From UBA6176 sp032119375 (GTDB lineage: Bacteria > Verrucomicrobiota > Verrucomicrobiia > Limisphaerales > UBA9464), in contig CAYSGH010000001.1 of the NCBI GenBank assembly GCA_964430505.1, positions 84,450 to 148,449 of the forward strand: a DNA stretch of 64,000 nt. The letters are read 5' to 3'. How positions within the stretch are numbered: position 1 is the first letter of the stretch; the number at the start of each line of letters is the position of its first letter. Below the pieces are notes generated by a model, which saw nothing but the letters and a program-made list of their open reading frames with translations, made no database searches and was not told where the DNA came from. The translations under genes and the position numbers were made by a program. Shown here in pieces: positions 43,116 to 52,259 of this stretch.

Positions 43116-44858
43116 ATGTCGCACTCACCCCTCAGGATGGTCCTTGCCAAGTCCGGGCTTGCCAGCGCGGAACAATGGGACACATGGAACCGTGCATGGC
43201 GCGCGGCGACGGAGTCCGGGGGCACGGAGACGCGCGTGGCGTTCATGGCGCGCGAGGCGGGGCTGAGCGAGGACGTTTTCCTGCAACGGCTGGCCGCCGC
43301 GCTCGGTTGGGCGCACGTGGAACTCAAGGGCGTCACCGTCCCGCCCGAGCTGTTCAAGCGCATCTCCACCAAGACCGCCTTCCAGCACTCGGTGCTGCCC
43401 ATTTCCGAGGAGGCCGGCGTCCTGCGCGTGGCGGTGAGCGACCCCTTCGACCCCTCCATGCTCGGCGCCGTGCAATACGAGGCCGCCGGGCCCGTCGAGT
43501 TCGCCCTCGCGCCCAAGGCTGAGATCGAGAAGTCCCTCAAGAAGTATTACGGCGTCGGCGCCGAGACCCTCGACGAGATGGCGGAGGACGAGCCCGTCGA
43601 GCTCGAGTTGGGCGACAACCGCGAGATCACCGGGGACGACCAGGAGGCCTCCGTCATCAAGTTCGTCAACCAGGTCATCTGGGAGGCCTTCAAGGACCGC
43701 GCGACGGACATCCACTTCGAGCCCTCCGAGGACGACCTCCGCATCCGCTACCGCATCGACGGCATCCTCCACCAGACGCCGCTGCCCCCGCAGATCAAGC
43801 GCTACCAGGCCGCCCTCGTCTCCCGCATCAAGGTCATGAGCGGGATGAACATCGCGGAGAAGCGCCTCCCGCAGGACGGCCGCATCAACGTCCGCATCAA
43901 GAACGAGGAGATCGACATCCGCGTCTCCACCGTCCCCACCGTCTGGGGCGAGTCCGTATCCCTTCGCCTTCTCACCCGCGGCAAGATCTTCTTCGGCCTG
44001 GAGAAGCTTGGGTTCGACGCCAGCACCGAGTCCGTCATCCGCGAGATTATCGTCAAGCCGCACGGCATCTTCCTCGTCACAGGCCCCACCGGCTCCGGCA
44101 AGTCCACGTCGCTCTACGCGTTCCTCTCGGCCATCAACTCGGTCACGAAGCGCATCATCACCATCGAGGACCCCGTCGAGTACGAGCTGCGCGGCATCAA
44201 CCAAATCCCGGTGCGGTCGGACATCGGCCTCACCTTCGCCGTGGGCCTGCGCCACATCCTGCGCCAGGACCCGAACGTGGTCATGGTCGGCGAGATCCGC
44301 GACCTCGAGACCGCCGAGATTGCCATCCGCGCGTCCCTCACCGGCCACCTGGTCTTCAGCACGCTCCATACCAACGACGCCCCCAGCGCCTTCACCCGCC
44401 TCATCGACATGGGCATCGAGCCCTTCCTGGTCGCGTCGTCCGTCGAGGCCGTGATGGCGCAGCGCCTCGTCCGCACCATCTGCAAGCATTGCGCCACCCG
44501 CCAAAACGTGGACCGGCAATACCTGCTGAAGGCCGGGTTCCCGGCGGATGAGATCGACGCCACCGCGTTCATGAAGGGGCAAGGGTGCGAGGAATGCCGG
44601 CAACTGGGGTACCAAGGCCGCCTCGGCATCCATGAGCTGATGGTGGTTTCGGAGTCGATCCGGCCGATGGTGATGAACCGTGCTCCCGCCTCCACGCTGG
44701 GCCAGGCCGCGCGCGCGGCGGGCATGCGGACGCTCCGCGAGGACGGCTGGCGCAAGGTCAAGGCCGGCATCACGACCATCGAGGAGGTGCTGCGCGTCAC
44801 CCAGACCGAGGAACACGTGAAGGGCCTTCTCGGCGAGGAAAAAGGCGGGCGCGCATGA
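43116..44858 (+). CDS. Type II secretion/type IV pilus assembly ATPase (GspE/PilB)
   Basis: 580-residue cytoplasmic hexameric ATPase driving pseudopilus or pilus assembly. An N-terminal MshEN-like domain (residues ~5-140) is followed by the secretion ATPase: IHFEPSEDDLRIRYRIDG, Walker A GPTGSGKST, IEDPVEYELRGINQ (Asp box), GEIRDLETAEIAIRASLTGHLVFSTLHTNDAPSAFTRL (Walker B and His box) and a zinc tetracysteine (CKHC...CEEC). First gene of a four-gene operon; its stop overlaps the next start (ATGA). Type II and type IV systems cannot be separated on this gene alone. Confidence 0.95.
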   Translation: MSHSPLRMVLAKSGLASAEQWDTWNRAWRAATESGGTETRVAFMAREAGLSEDVFLQRLAAALGWAHVELKGVTVPPELFKRISTKTAFQHSVLPISEEAGVLRVAVSDPFDPSMLGAVQYEAAGPVEFALAPKAEIEKSLKKYYGVGAETLDEMAEDEPVELELGDNREITGDDQEASVIKFVNQVIWEAFKDRATDIHFEPSEDDLRIRYRIDGILHQTPLPPQIKRYQAALVSRIKVMSGMNIAEKRLPQDGRINVRIKNEEIDIRVSTVPTVWGESVSLRLLTRGKIFFGLEKLGFDASTESVIREIIVKPHGIFLVTGPTGSGKSTSLYAFLSAINSVTKRIITIEDPVEYELRGINQIPVRSDIGLTFAVGLRHILRQDPNVVMVGEIRDLETAEIAIRASLTGHLVFSTLHTNDAPSAFTRLIDMGIEPFLVASSVEAVMAQRLVRTICKHCATRQNVDRQYLLKAGFPADEIDATAFMKGQGCEECRQLGYQGRLGIHELMVVSESIRPMVMNRAPASTLGQAARAAGMRTLREDGWRKVKAGITTIEEVLRVTQTEEHVKGLLGEEKGGRA

Positions 44859-46252
44859 GCGACCGTCGGGCGAAGGAACGGCGCTGCATCGTCCTGCTGG
44901 ACGGCGCCGGCACGGCCAGCGGAGCTGCGCGCGGCAAGGTCCATGCCTTCAGCGCGGCCCGTGACGGCGTCCGGCAGGATGCCGTGCATGACGTCCCGGG
45001 CGACAAGCCATTGCCCTCGGGCGTCGCCGGACGCGACTGGCAACTGCTCCTCAAGCCCCGTCTCGACGTTGCCTGGGTCGCCTCCGAGGCCGCCTGCCTT
45101 CGTGTCCTGGAGCTGCCCACGACGGAGGCGGCCGAGGTCGGCCCGATGGTCGAGTTGCAGTTGGAAAAAATTTCACCCATCCCAGCCGCGCAGGCGGTCC
45201 ATGGGTTCGAGGTCGTGCCAGGCCCGACGGGCTCCGGCAGCACGACGGTTTTGGTGGCGATCATGGCCCGGACGGCCGTGGAGCAACGGCTGGCTACCCT
45301 CGCGGAGAAGGGCTTCGTGGCGGACCGGCTGGACGTGCCGCTGGCCCGGGAGTTGGCCGGGCGGGCACGCGAGGATGGACTTTGGATTGTGGCGGACCCG
45401 GCCGGCGCCAAAGGTCTTGTCGCCGTGGCATGGCGCGTCGAAGGACGGCTCCGGCACCTGGATGTCCTGCGAATGGCCCCGGGCGACGCGGGTGCGCATT
45501 CGTTGGTGGCGGCGTTGACGCGCGTGGCATGGGCGGCCGAGCTCGAAGGATGGCTCACGTCCATTCCGTCGGTCCGCGTGGTGGCTTCGGAGGCTCTGGC
45601 GGCTTCGTTGGCCCCTGTACTTTCCGAATGGACTGGCCGGGGTGTTCCGGCCGTGGAGCCGGTCCGTGACGAGGCGGCGGTGGCGGCGGACTCGGCCCGC
45701 GCCGCGTTGGCCCGCAAGGGCCTGACGCTCGTGCCCGAGGACGTGGCGACGCGCAACCGGCAGGCGTTCGTGGATCGTCTGTGGATGCGGGGCCTGGGCT
45801 CGCTGGGGGCTTTGTACCTGATGGTGGTGTTGGGTGGACTGGCATGGTTCACGCACAAGGAAAGCGAGCTGGCGGACGAGCAAGTGAACGCCCGCGGCTT
45901 GGCCCAGCACTACACCAACGCCATGCGCCTACGCGACCAGGTCCTCATCCTGGAGGAACAGGCTAACCTACGCTTCGCCGCGCTCGATTGCTGGAAGGCG
46001 GCGGTGGAGACGTTGCCGGACGACCTCACGTTGACCTCGTTGAACTTTGTCCGGGGCCGCACGCTGCGCCTGGACGGCACCGTGGACCCGTCCCGTCGCG
46101 AGGCCGTCACGCGCTACAACTCGGACCTGCTGGGGGTAAAGGTTCGCAACCAGTCGTTGTTTTCCGCCGTGAAGCCCGCCCAAGTCCAGGTCCGAGGGAC
46201 GCTGGCGACGTGGAGCTTCGAGGCGGAGCTCAACCGAATGGAGGCCAAATGA
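44855..46252 (+). CDS. PilM-PilN/GspL-like assembly platform protein
   Basis: 465 residues. The N-terminal ~290 residues are cytoplasmic and PilM/GspL-like (actin-fold-type strands; CLRVLELPTTEAAEVGPMVELQLEKISPIP is the characteristic early region). A single membrane helix lies at ~307-327 (LGSLGALYLMVVLGGLAWF), followed by a PilN-like periplasmic part with coiled coil and DDLTLTSLNFVRGRTLRLDGTV. It therefore combines in one chain what PilM and PilN do separately, as GspL does. Coupled by 4-bp overlaps to both neighbours. Assignment is by architecture rather than strong motifs. Confidence 0.82.
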   Translation: MSDRRAKERRCIVLLDGAGTASGAARGKVHAFSAARDGVRQDAVHDVPGDKPLPSGVAGRDWQLLLKPRLDVAWVASEAACLRVLELPTTEAAEVGPMVELQLEKISPIPAAQAVHGFEVVPGPTGSGSTTVLVAIMARTAVEQRLATLAEKGFVADRLDVPLARELAGRAREDGLWIVADPAGAKGLVAVAWRVEGRLRHLDVLRMAPGDAGAHSLVAALTRVAWAAELEGWLTSIPSVRVVASEALAASLAPVLSEWTGRGVPAVEPVRDEAAVAADSARAALARKGLTLVPEDVATRNRQAFVDRLWMRGLGSLGALYLMVVLGGLAWFTHKESELADEQVNARGLAQHYTNAMRLRDQVLILEEQANLRFAALDCWKAAVETLPDDLTLTSLNFVRGRTLRLDGTVDPSRREAVTRYNSDLLGVKVRNQSLFSAVKPAQVQVRGTLATWSFEAELNRMEAK

Positions 46253-46953
46253 CGGCGTTTTTCGACCGCCTCAACCTGCAGCCCGCGGAACGGCGCATGG
46301 TGTTGGTCGCCATGGTCGTGATGGTGGCGTTGCTGAGCTACTGGTTCGTGTGGCCGAAGTGGGACGAGTACCAAAAGATCGAGCGCGGGCTGGAGGAGAC
46401 GGGCCGCCTGAAGGCGCGGTACCTGGCGGAGACCACCAAGACCAATGCCTACGCGAAGCGCCTGGTGGAACTCCAGACCAGCGGAGCCCAGCTCGCGGGC
46501 GACGATGCCGCCAATCGCCTCCAGGCCGACGTGAACCGCGAGGCTGCCGCCGCCGGCGTCCAAATCCTGAGCATGATTCCCTCGACCGTGTCCGCGCGCG
46601 TCGGAGGCTCCCAGACCAATCAGTTCTTCGACGACTTGCAGGTCACCGTTGCGCTCAACGCCGGCGAGCCGGAGCTGGTGGCGTTCCTGTACGCGCTCGG
46701 GTCCGGCGCCTCCATGGTCCGGGTTCGCGACGTCTCCAACCTAAGGCTTGACCCTTCGCACACGCGGCTGACGGCGACGATCACGTTCGTGGCCAGCGTC
46801 CAAAAGAAGATGGCCGCCCCTGCGTCACGCGGCGCCGCCAGCAAGCCCGGGGCCAACCCGGCCGGGACCCAGGCCCCCAACAATGCCGCGAGCAAGCCCA
46901 AGACTTCCCCATCGGCCGCCACCAACCGGCCCGCCTCCAAAGGAAAACCGTGA
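46249..46953 (+). CDS. PilO/GspM-like inner-membrane assembly protein
   Basis: 234 residues: short cytoplasmic start, one membrane helix (MVLVAMVVMVALLSYWFVW, ~17-35), coiled coil, a ferredoxin-like periplasmic core (QVTVALNAGEPELVAFLYALGSGASMVRVRDVSNLRL) and a Pro/Ala/Lys/Asn-rich tail. Position between the PilM/N-like protein and the secretin matches PilO or GspM. ATG at 46249 overlaps the preceding stop; TGA overlaps the GTG start of the secretin. Confidence 0.83.
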   Translation: MTAFFDRLNLQPAERRMVLVAMVVMVALLSYWFVWPKWDEYQKIERGLEETGRLKARYLAETTKTNAYAKRLVELQTSGAQLAGDDAANRLQADVNREAAAAGVQILSMIPSTVSARVGGSQTNQFFDDLQVTVALNAGEPELVAFLYALGSGASMVRVRDVSNLRLDPSHTRLTATITFVASVQKKMAAPASRGAASKPGANPAGTQAPNNAASKPKTSPSAATNRPASKGKP

Positions 46954-49442
46954 AGACCCGCATCGCCGCCCTTCGTTGCGTCGCTTGGATTGCCATGGCC
47001 GGCATGGCGTCCGCCCAGACGCCGCCCCCAACGGCTCCCGCCTTGCCTCCCCTGCCCACGGCGCCTGCTCCCAAGGGCGCCACGCCGGCCAAGGCTGCCG
47101 TGGCCCCGGCTGCCGCCCCTTCGGCACCGGCACCCGCGCCGACGGCACCGTCCGCCGCTCCCGCCCCGGCCGCACCCGCCGCCGCGCCGGGCACGGCGGC
47201 GACCACCAACCGCATTGCGTTGCCGCCGCAGTTCCCCAGGCCTGGCGGAGCCGCCAAGGCCACGAATGCCACGCCCGCCAACGCGGGACGCACGGGTGCA
47301 GGGCCTGCCACCGCCGGGTCCGCTCGTGCCGGGGGCCCGGGAGCACCCGGTGCTGGCGCCGCAAAGCCCGGGACGCCACCCGCGCCCGGCCAGCAACCGG
47401 TGAGCAACGCCGACCAAGAGGCGAACGACGCTGCCATTGCCGCCGCACAGGACGCCGAGACGCCCGAGGAGCTCGTCGAGTCCGTCAAGTTTCGCAACAT
47501 GGAGCTGGAGCAGATGCTGGATGGCTTCTACTCGCGGTTGACGGGCCGCACGGTTCTGCGCGGGCAGGGATTGAACCTGAAGCAGCAAATCACCTACCTG
47601 CCGACCAAGACCCTGAGCGTCGAGGAGACGATCCAGGCGCTGGACACGGTGATGGCGTTGAACGCCATCACCACGATTCCCACGGGCGAAAACTTCATCC
47701 TCGTGGTGCCCTCCCAGCAGGCCATGCAAATGGGCAGCAAGTTTAGCAACGTGGCCTCCACCAACTACGCCGAGGCCAGCCAGTTCGTGACCCACGTCGT
47801 CCAGCTCAAGCACCTCGACCCGAAGGAAGCCAGCGAGCTGGTGAAGGTCTTCGCCTCCGCGCAGGGGGCGAATGGAATCGTGGCGCTGGAAAGCACCAAA
47901 ACCCTCATCTTGCGCGACTTCGCCATCAACGTGAAGCGCATGCTTGAGTTGATCGCACGCGTGGACATCGAGATCGAGGACGAGTTCATCCTCGAGGTGA
48001 TCCCCATCCGTTACGGCAAGGTCGAGGACATCTACCAGACCATGCAAAGCGTCATCTCCGGCAGCGGTGGCGGGGGTGGCATGAGCGGCGTCGGCGGGGC
48101 GGGCGGCGGGGTGGGCATGGGCGGATTTGGGGGCGGCATGGGTTCGGGCTTCAACCAAGGCGGCATGGGCGGCATGCGCCGGGGCGGCTTCTCAGGCGGG
48201 CGTTCCGGCATGGGCGGCTTCGGCGGCGGCTTCGGGGGTTCCGGCTTCAACAACGGCAACCGGGGCGGCTTTTTCCCGAACCAAGCCACCACGCCTGCGC
48301 GGGTCACCACGGGCACCACGGCCGGCCAATCCTTCCAAAGCCGCCTCAACGCCTCGGGACGCGGCCAAGGCGGCCTGGGCTCCCTCGGGGAGCTGATGCA
48401 AAACGCCAACATCACGGCCGACCTCCGCTCCAACTCGCTCATCGTCTACGCCCGCAAGAAGGACATCGCCAAGATCAAGGAGGTGGTCGCCAAGGTGGAC
48501 ACCCTCCTCGCCCAAGTCCTCATTGAGGCCATCATCATGGAGGTCTCCCTCCAGGACAGCCTCAACTACGGCGTCACGGCCGGGCAACGTCCCAAGCAGT
48601 TCAACGGCGACCCGCGGGTCGTCGGCGGCGGCGTCATGAACAACGGCGGCAATGCACTCGGCACCGGCAACCAGTTCCTCGGTGGCATCGCCCAATCCGC
48701 CTCGAACTTCCCCTCCGGCTCCGGCCTCACCTACTTCATGCAGCTCGGCAACAATTGGGACGTCGCCATGAACGCCCTCGCCTCCGACTCCCGCATCAAC
48801 GTCATCCAGCGTCCTCGTGTCCTCACCTCTCATGCCACGCCCGGCAGCTTCCAGGTCGGGCAGGAAATCCCCTTCGTCACCGGCTCCTTCTTCGGCGGCG
48901 GCTTCGGCAACTCCACCCAAATCCAACGCCAGTTCGTGGGCGTCGGCCTCGATGTCATCCCCTTCATCACCCCCGACAGCCTCGTCGTCATGGAAATCAC
49001 CCAGAACATCGACCAGCTCGGGCCCACCTTTAAGATCGACAACAACGAGGTTCCCTCTACCCAGACCCGGACGGCCTCCTCCACCGTGACGGTCCGCAAC
49101 AAGGAGTCCATCCTCCTGGGCGGCTACATCAATTCCAACACGTCACGGTCCAAGTCCGGCGTCCCCGGCCTCTCCAGCGTGCCCATCCTCGGCAACTTGT
49201 TCTCGTCCCGGTCCCGCACCGGCAGCCGGACCGAGCTGATGGTCCTCATGCGCCCCACCGTGCTCCCCACGCCCACCGATGCCGCCAGCATGGCCGACGC
49301 CGAGCGTGCCCGCCTCCCCGGCGTCCGCGTCGCCGAAAAGGAGTTTGAGCGCACCGAGGAGGCCGAGAACAACAAGGCCGACAAGGTCCTCCGCGACGCG
49401 GAGTCGAAGGCGAACAAGAGCAAGAGCAAGAAGAAGCAGTAG
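46950..49442 (+). CDS. Type II/IV secretin (GspD/PilQ family) with Gly-rich insertion
   Basis: 830-residue outer-membrane secretin. GTG start at 46950, in GTGA overlap with the upstream stop and preceded by AAAGGA. A Sec signal peptide (to about SAQ, residue 25) is followed by an unusually long Ala/Pro-rich stretch (~25-150), N-domains (EELVESVKFRNMELEQMLDGFYSRLTGRTV, LKHLDPKEASELVKVF, RYGKVEDIYQTMQSVI), a ~75-residue Gly/Met/Phe-rich insertion, and the secretin core (VLIEAIIMEVSLQDSLNYGV, RPRVLTSHATPGSFQVGQEIPFVTGS, VGVGLDVIPFI, LLGGYINSNTSRSKSGVPGLSSVPILGNLF). The last ~50 residues are charged. Confidence 0.95.
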   Translation: MKTRIAALRCVAWIAMAGMASAQTPPPTAPALPPLPTAPAPKGATPAKAAVAPAAAPSAPAPAPTAPSAAPAPAAPAAAPGTAATTNRIALPPQFPRPGGAAKATNATPANAGRTGAGPATAGSARAGGPGAPGAGAAKPGTPPAPGQQPVSNADQEANDAAIAAAQDAETPEELVESVKFRNMELEQMLDGFYSRLTGRTVLRGQGLNLKQQITYLPTKTLSVEETIQALDTVMALNAITTIPTGENFILVVPSQQAMQMGSKFSNVASTNYAEASQFVTHVVQLKHLDPKEASELVKVFASAQGANGIVALESTKTLILRDFAINVKRMLELIARVDIEIEDEFILEVIPIRYGKVEDIYQTMQSVISGSGGGGGMSGVGGAGGGVGMGGFGGGMGSGFNQGGMGGMRRGGFSGGRSGMGGFGGGFGGSGFNNGNRGGFFPNQATTPARVTTGTTAGQSFQSRLNASGRGQGGLGSLGELMQNANITADLRSNSLIVYARKKDIAKIKEVVAKVDTLLAQVLIEAIIMEVSLQDSLNYGVTAGQRPKQFNGDPRVVGGGVMNNGGNALGTGNQFLGGIAQSASNFPSGSGLTYFMQLGNNWDVAMNALASDSRINVIQRPRVLTSHATPGSFQVGQEIPFVTGSFFGGGFGNSTQIQRQFVGVGLDVIPFITPDSLVVMEITQNIDQLGPTFKIDNNEVPSTQTRTASSTVTVRNKESILLGGYINSNTSRSKSGVPGLSSVPILGNLFSSRSRTGSRTELMVLMRPTVLPTPTDAASMADAERARLPGVRVAEKEFERTEEAENNKADKVLRDAESKANKSKSKKKQ
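48058..48282 (+). repeat. Gly-rich low-complexity insertion within the secretin gene
   Basis: Codons here give runs of Gly broken by Met, Phe, Ser, Arg and Asn (GGFGGG, GGMGGM, GGFSGG, GGFGGS and similar). It interrupts the periplasmic N-domain following RYGKVEDIYQTM, where other secretins have a short loop. The DNA is made of imperfect GGC/GGG-rich repeats. Confidence 0.85.
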
Positions 49443-49454
49443 CAAGGACGTTGC

Positions 49455-50051
49455 GTGGCGCTCCCGGGGTTGAACTGGCTTCCAGGCATCCAGCGTTGGC
49501 AGGCCCACAACCCCGCCATCCGCGTGGAATGGTCGTGCCATGCGCTCCAAGCCGACAATGGCTCATGGGTGATGGTGGATCCCATCGGCAGTCCGGCGGA
49601 CCTGGGCTGGAAGGATGCGGAAGGGCCTCGCGTTGCGGCCGTCGTCGCCACCAATGGCAATCACGAGCGTGCCGCCGTGGAATGGGCGCATCAGGGCCGT
49701 GTGCGATTGTGGGCCGCATCGGGCAGCGGGCTCGACTCGCCCACGTGGCGGCCGTTGCCGCATGGACCCGGATGGCAGGACGACTGGATGGTCGAGGACC
49801 TGACGGGGGGCGGACCCGGGGAGGTGGCCCTGCGCATCCCAAGACTGGACCTCATGGTCTTCGGCGACGCCGTCGTGAACCTCGCAGGGCGAGGCCTGGA
49901 GTTGTTGCCGGATCGCTATTGCACCGATCCCGCTCACCTTCGGAAGGCCATCCTCCGCCTTGTCCAAACGCCCTTCGCGCGTGCGGTCTTTGCCCACGGG
50001 GACCCCATCGAGGAGGGGGCATCCCGGAGGATTGGCGCGCTGCTTCGATGA
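49455..50051 (+). CDS. Metallo-beta-lactamase-fold-like protein with degenerate metal motif
   Basis: 198 residues. The overall strand pattern (VEWSCHALQADNGSWVMVDPI, RVAAVVATNGNHERAAVEWAHQ, LMVFGDAVVNL, FARAVFAHGDPI) resembles small MBL-fold hydrolases, but the usual T-H-x-H-x-D-H motif reads TNGNHERAA, so metal binding is probably altered or lost. GTG at 49455 follows AAGGACG, a fair Shine-Dalgarno, 12 bp after the secretin stop, suggesting cotranscription with the secretion cassette. Function unknown. Confidence 0.72.
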   Translation: MALPGLNWLPGIQRWQAHNPAIRVEWSCHALQADNGSWVMVDPIGSPADLGWKDAEGPRVAAVVATNGNHERAAVEWAHQGRVRLWAASGSGLDSPTWRPLPHGPGWQDDWMVEDLTGGGPGEVALRIPRLDLMVFGDAVVNLAGRGLELLPDRYCTDPAHLRKAILRLVQTPFARAVFAHGDPIEEGASRRIGALLR

Positions 50052-50153
50052 TGCTGCCGCGGCTTGGTCAGGTCTTCGGCCATGAATGCTCGGGTGGCAA
50101 ACTCGGTGCTCAACGCCGGGACCGGTCCTGGGTAGCGTTGGAGGCACATCGAC

Positions 50154-50873
50154 ATGGGTTACGAGATCATCCGGTACGAGGACGACGCCGCGCTGGCCCG
50201 GGACGCGGCATCACGGTGGGTGGCCCGCGTGGCGCTTGCTGCACGCGAGCAACGGCCGCATCGCGTGGCCCTGCCCGGCGGCCGCATCACCCGGCGGTTC
50301 CTGTCAGAGGCATTCCAACAGGCATCTGCGTCCGGCGTCCGGTTCGACGGCGTGGACTTCTTCTGGGGCGACGAGCGCTGCGTGCCTCCCGATGACCCCG
50401 AGAGCAACCATCGCCTGGCATGGGAGACCTTGCTGAGGCCTGCCCTTGTCCCGGCGTCGCGCATCCATCGTGTCCTTGGAGAGCTGGATCCGGCGTCGGC
50501 CGCAGCGATGGCGGAACAGGATGTGCGGCGCACGACAGGCATCCACGGGTCGGAGTGGCCGGTGCTGGATCTCGTGTTCCTGGGAATGGGCGAGGATGCG
50601 CACGTGGCATCGTTGTTCCCGGGAACTCCCCCAGGAACGGCTGAGGCACCGGCGTTTTACGTGCCGGTTAAGGGCCCAAAACCTCCGCCACAAAGGGTGA
50701 GCATGACCTTCGGGGCATTGCGGGCGGCAGCCGAGGTATGGGTGCTGGCTTCTGGCGTCGGCAAGGACGCCGCGTTGCAGGAGTCACTGGCTCCGGGATC
50801 GACGACCCCGTTGGGACTCATTTTGGCGAGGCGTGGCCCAACCAAGGTCTTCACGGACATCCGCGCGGGATAG
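50154..50873 (+). CDS. pgl: 6-phosphogluconolactonase
   Basis: Second step of the oxidative pentose phosphate pathway, hydrolysing 6-phosphogluconolactone; 239 residues, DevB/SOL type within the NagB-like fold. Conserved VALPGGRITRRFL, FFWGDERCVPPDDPESNH and LDLVFLGMGEDAHVASLFPGTP with the catalytic His. Zwf and Gnd are not nearby. ATG at 50154. It ends 31 bp before the convergent nucleotide-sugar dehydrogenase with a shared hairpin. Confidence 0.95.
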   Translation: MGYEIIRYEDDAALARDAASRWVARVALAAREQRPHRVALPGGRITRRFLSEAFQQASASGVRFDGVDFFWGDERCVPPDDPESNHRLAWETLLRPALVPASRIHRVLGELDPASAAAMAEQDVRRTTGIHGSEWPVLDLVFLGMGEDAHVASLFPGTPPGTAEAPAFYVPVKGPKPPPQRVSMTFGALRAAAEVWVLASGVGKDAALQESLAPGSTTPLGLILARRGPTKVFTDIRAG

Positions 50874-50887
50874 CCCGGTAGCAGGCG

Positions 50888-50904
50888 GGGCCTGCGCCAG
50901 GCCC
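50888..50904. terminator. Hairpin between convergent pgl and nucleotide-sugar dehydrogenase
   Basis: GGGCCTG (50888-50894) and CAGGCCC (50898-50904) form a perfect 7-bp stem with a 3-nt loop in the 30-bp gap between converging genes. No U-run on either side; position suggests a bidirectional transcription end. Confidence 0.5.
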
Positions 50905-52211
50905 TACGCGCGAATGACCCTTGCCTTGCCCCGCTCACGGGCCGGGCACCGCATCACGTTGCGGGTGTCCACGACAAGGCTCGCCCACCGCGCGAGATGG
51001 TCGTAATCCACGGAGGGATGCGCGGTGGCGACGATGACAACATCCTGGGACGCGACCACCTGCTCGGTGAAGGGCACGGACCGGGTTCCGGCCCACTGGG
51101 GATGCTCGCGCGTGGGCCGGATGACGGGGACGTGCGGGTCGTGATAGGATACGAGTGCCCCCCGTCGGGCGAGGCCTTCCATCAGTGCGTAGCTGGGCGA
51201 CTCGCGGTCATCGTCGATGCCGGGCTTGTAGGCGAGGCCCAAGACGAGGGCGCGCGAGCCCTTCACGGGGCGCCCGACGTCGTTCAGGGCATCCGCCACC
51301 CGGTGAAGCACGTGTTCGGGCATGGCGGTGTTGATGTCGCCGGCGAGCTCGACGAACCGGGTGCGGAGCCCGAATTCCTTGGCCTTCCATGCGAGGTAGA
51401 AGGGATCGACCGGGATGCAGTGGCCGCCGAGTCCCGGGCCAGGGTAGAAGGGCATGAAGCCAAAGGGCTTGGTGGCCGCCGCATGGATGACCTCCCACAC
51501 GTCGATGTCCATCGCGTCGTACACGACCTTGAGCTCGTTGACCAAGGCGATGTTCACCGAGCGAAAGATGTTCTCGAGGAGCTTGGTGGCCTCGGCCGCG
51601 CGGCAGGACGAGACGGGGACGACGCGTTGGACGACCCGCTGGTACAGGGCGGCGGCGGCATCCCGACACGCCGGGGTCAACCCGCCCACCACCTTTGGGA
51701 TGGACGAGATACGGCTTTCGGGATTGCCGGGGTCCTCTCGCTCGGGCGAGTAGGCGAGATGAAAATCCTGTCCGGCGACGAGGCGCGAATGCAACTCGAG
51801 GACGTCTCGGAGCACCCCCTCGGTGGTCCCCGGGTAGGTGGTGGATTCCAACACGACCAACTGCCCCCGGCCAAGGCGCGCGCCCACCTCCGCGCCCGTT
51901 GCCATCACAAAGGACAGGTCCGGCTCCTGCTGAGGCGTCAACGGCGTCGGGACGCAGATCAGGATGGCGTCGGCCTCGCGGAGGCGGTCGAAGTCCGTCG
52001 TGGCCGAAAACAACCCCTTGTCCAAGGCGGCCCGGATGCGCGATGCCGGCAAGTGGGAGATGTACGACTCCCCTGCGTTGAGCCTCGAAACCTTGGCAGG
52101 ATCAATGTCCAAGCCCACCACGCGGGTGGAGGCCTCCGAGAAATGCAGCGCCAACGGCAGTCCGACGTAGCCAAGGCCAACGACGGCAACGACGGGGGAA
52201 TCTGCATTCAT
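50904..52211 (-). CDS. Nucleotide sugar dehydrogenase (UDP-HexNAc 6-dehydrogenase type)
   Basis: 435-residue NAD+-dependent enzyme that oxidises the C6 of a UDP-N-acetylhexosamine to the uronic acid, like WbpA/WecC. N-terminal VVGLGYVGLPLALHFSEA, STTYPGTTEGVLRD, the linker AEATKLLENIFRSVNIALVNELK and the catalytic Cys in GLGGHCIPVDPFYLAWKAKEFG, a form typical of the UDP-GlcNAc/ManNAc branch rather than UDP-Glc dehydrogenase (GGSCFPKD). It is the last gene of a four-gene nucleotide-sugar group on the minus strand. Confidence 0.93.
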   Translation of the reverse strand: MNADSPVVAVVGLGYVGLPLALHFSEASTRVVGLDIDPAKVSRLNAGESYISHLPASRIRAALDKGLFSATTDFDRLREADAILICVPTPLTPQQEPDLSFVMATGAEVGARLGRGQLVVLESTTYPGTTEGVLRDVLELHSRLVAGQDFHLAYSPEREDPGNPESRISSIPKVVGGLTPACRDAAAALYQRVVQRVVPVSSCRAAEATKLLENIFRSVNIALVNELKVVYDAMDIDVWEVIHAAATKPFGFMPFYPGPGLGGHCIPVDPFYLAWKAKEFGLRTRFVELAGDINTAMPEHVLHRVADALNDVGRPVKGSRALVLGLAYKPGIDDDRESPSYALMEGLARRGALVSYHDPHVPVIRPTREHPQWAGTRSVPFTEQVVASQDVVIVATAHPSVDYDHLARWASLVVDTRNVMRCPARERGKARVIRA

Positions 52212-52259
52212 GGGAACATCACACGGAGGATGGCGGGCGTGGGCGAGCCAAAACCCGGA

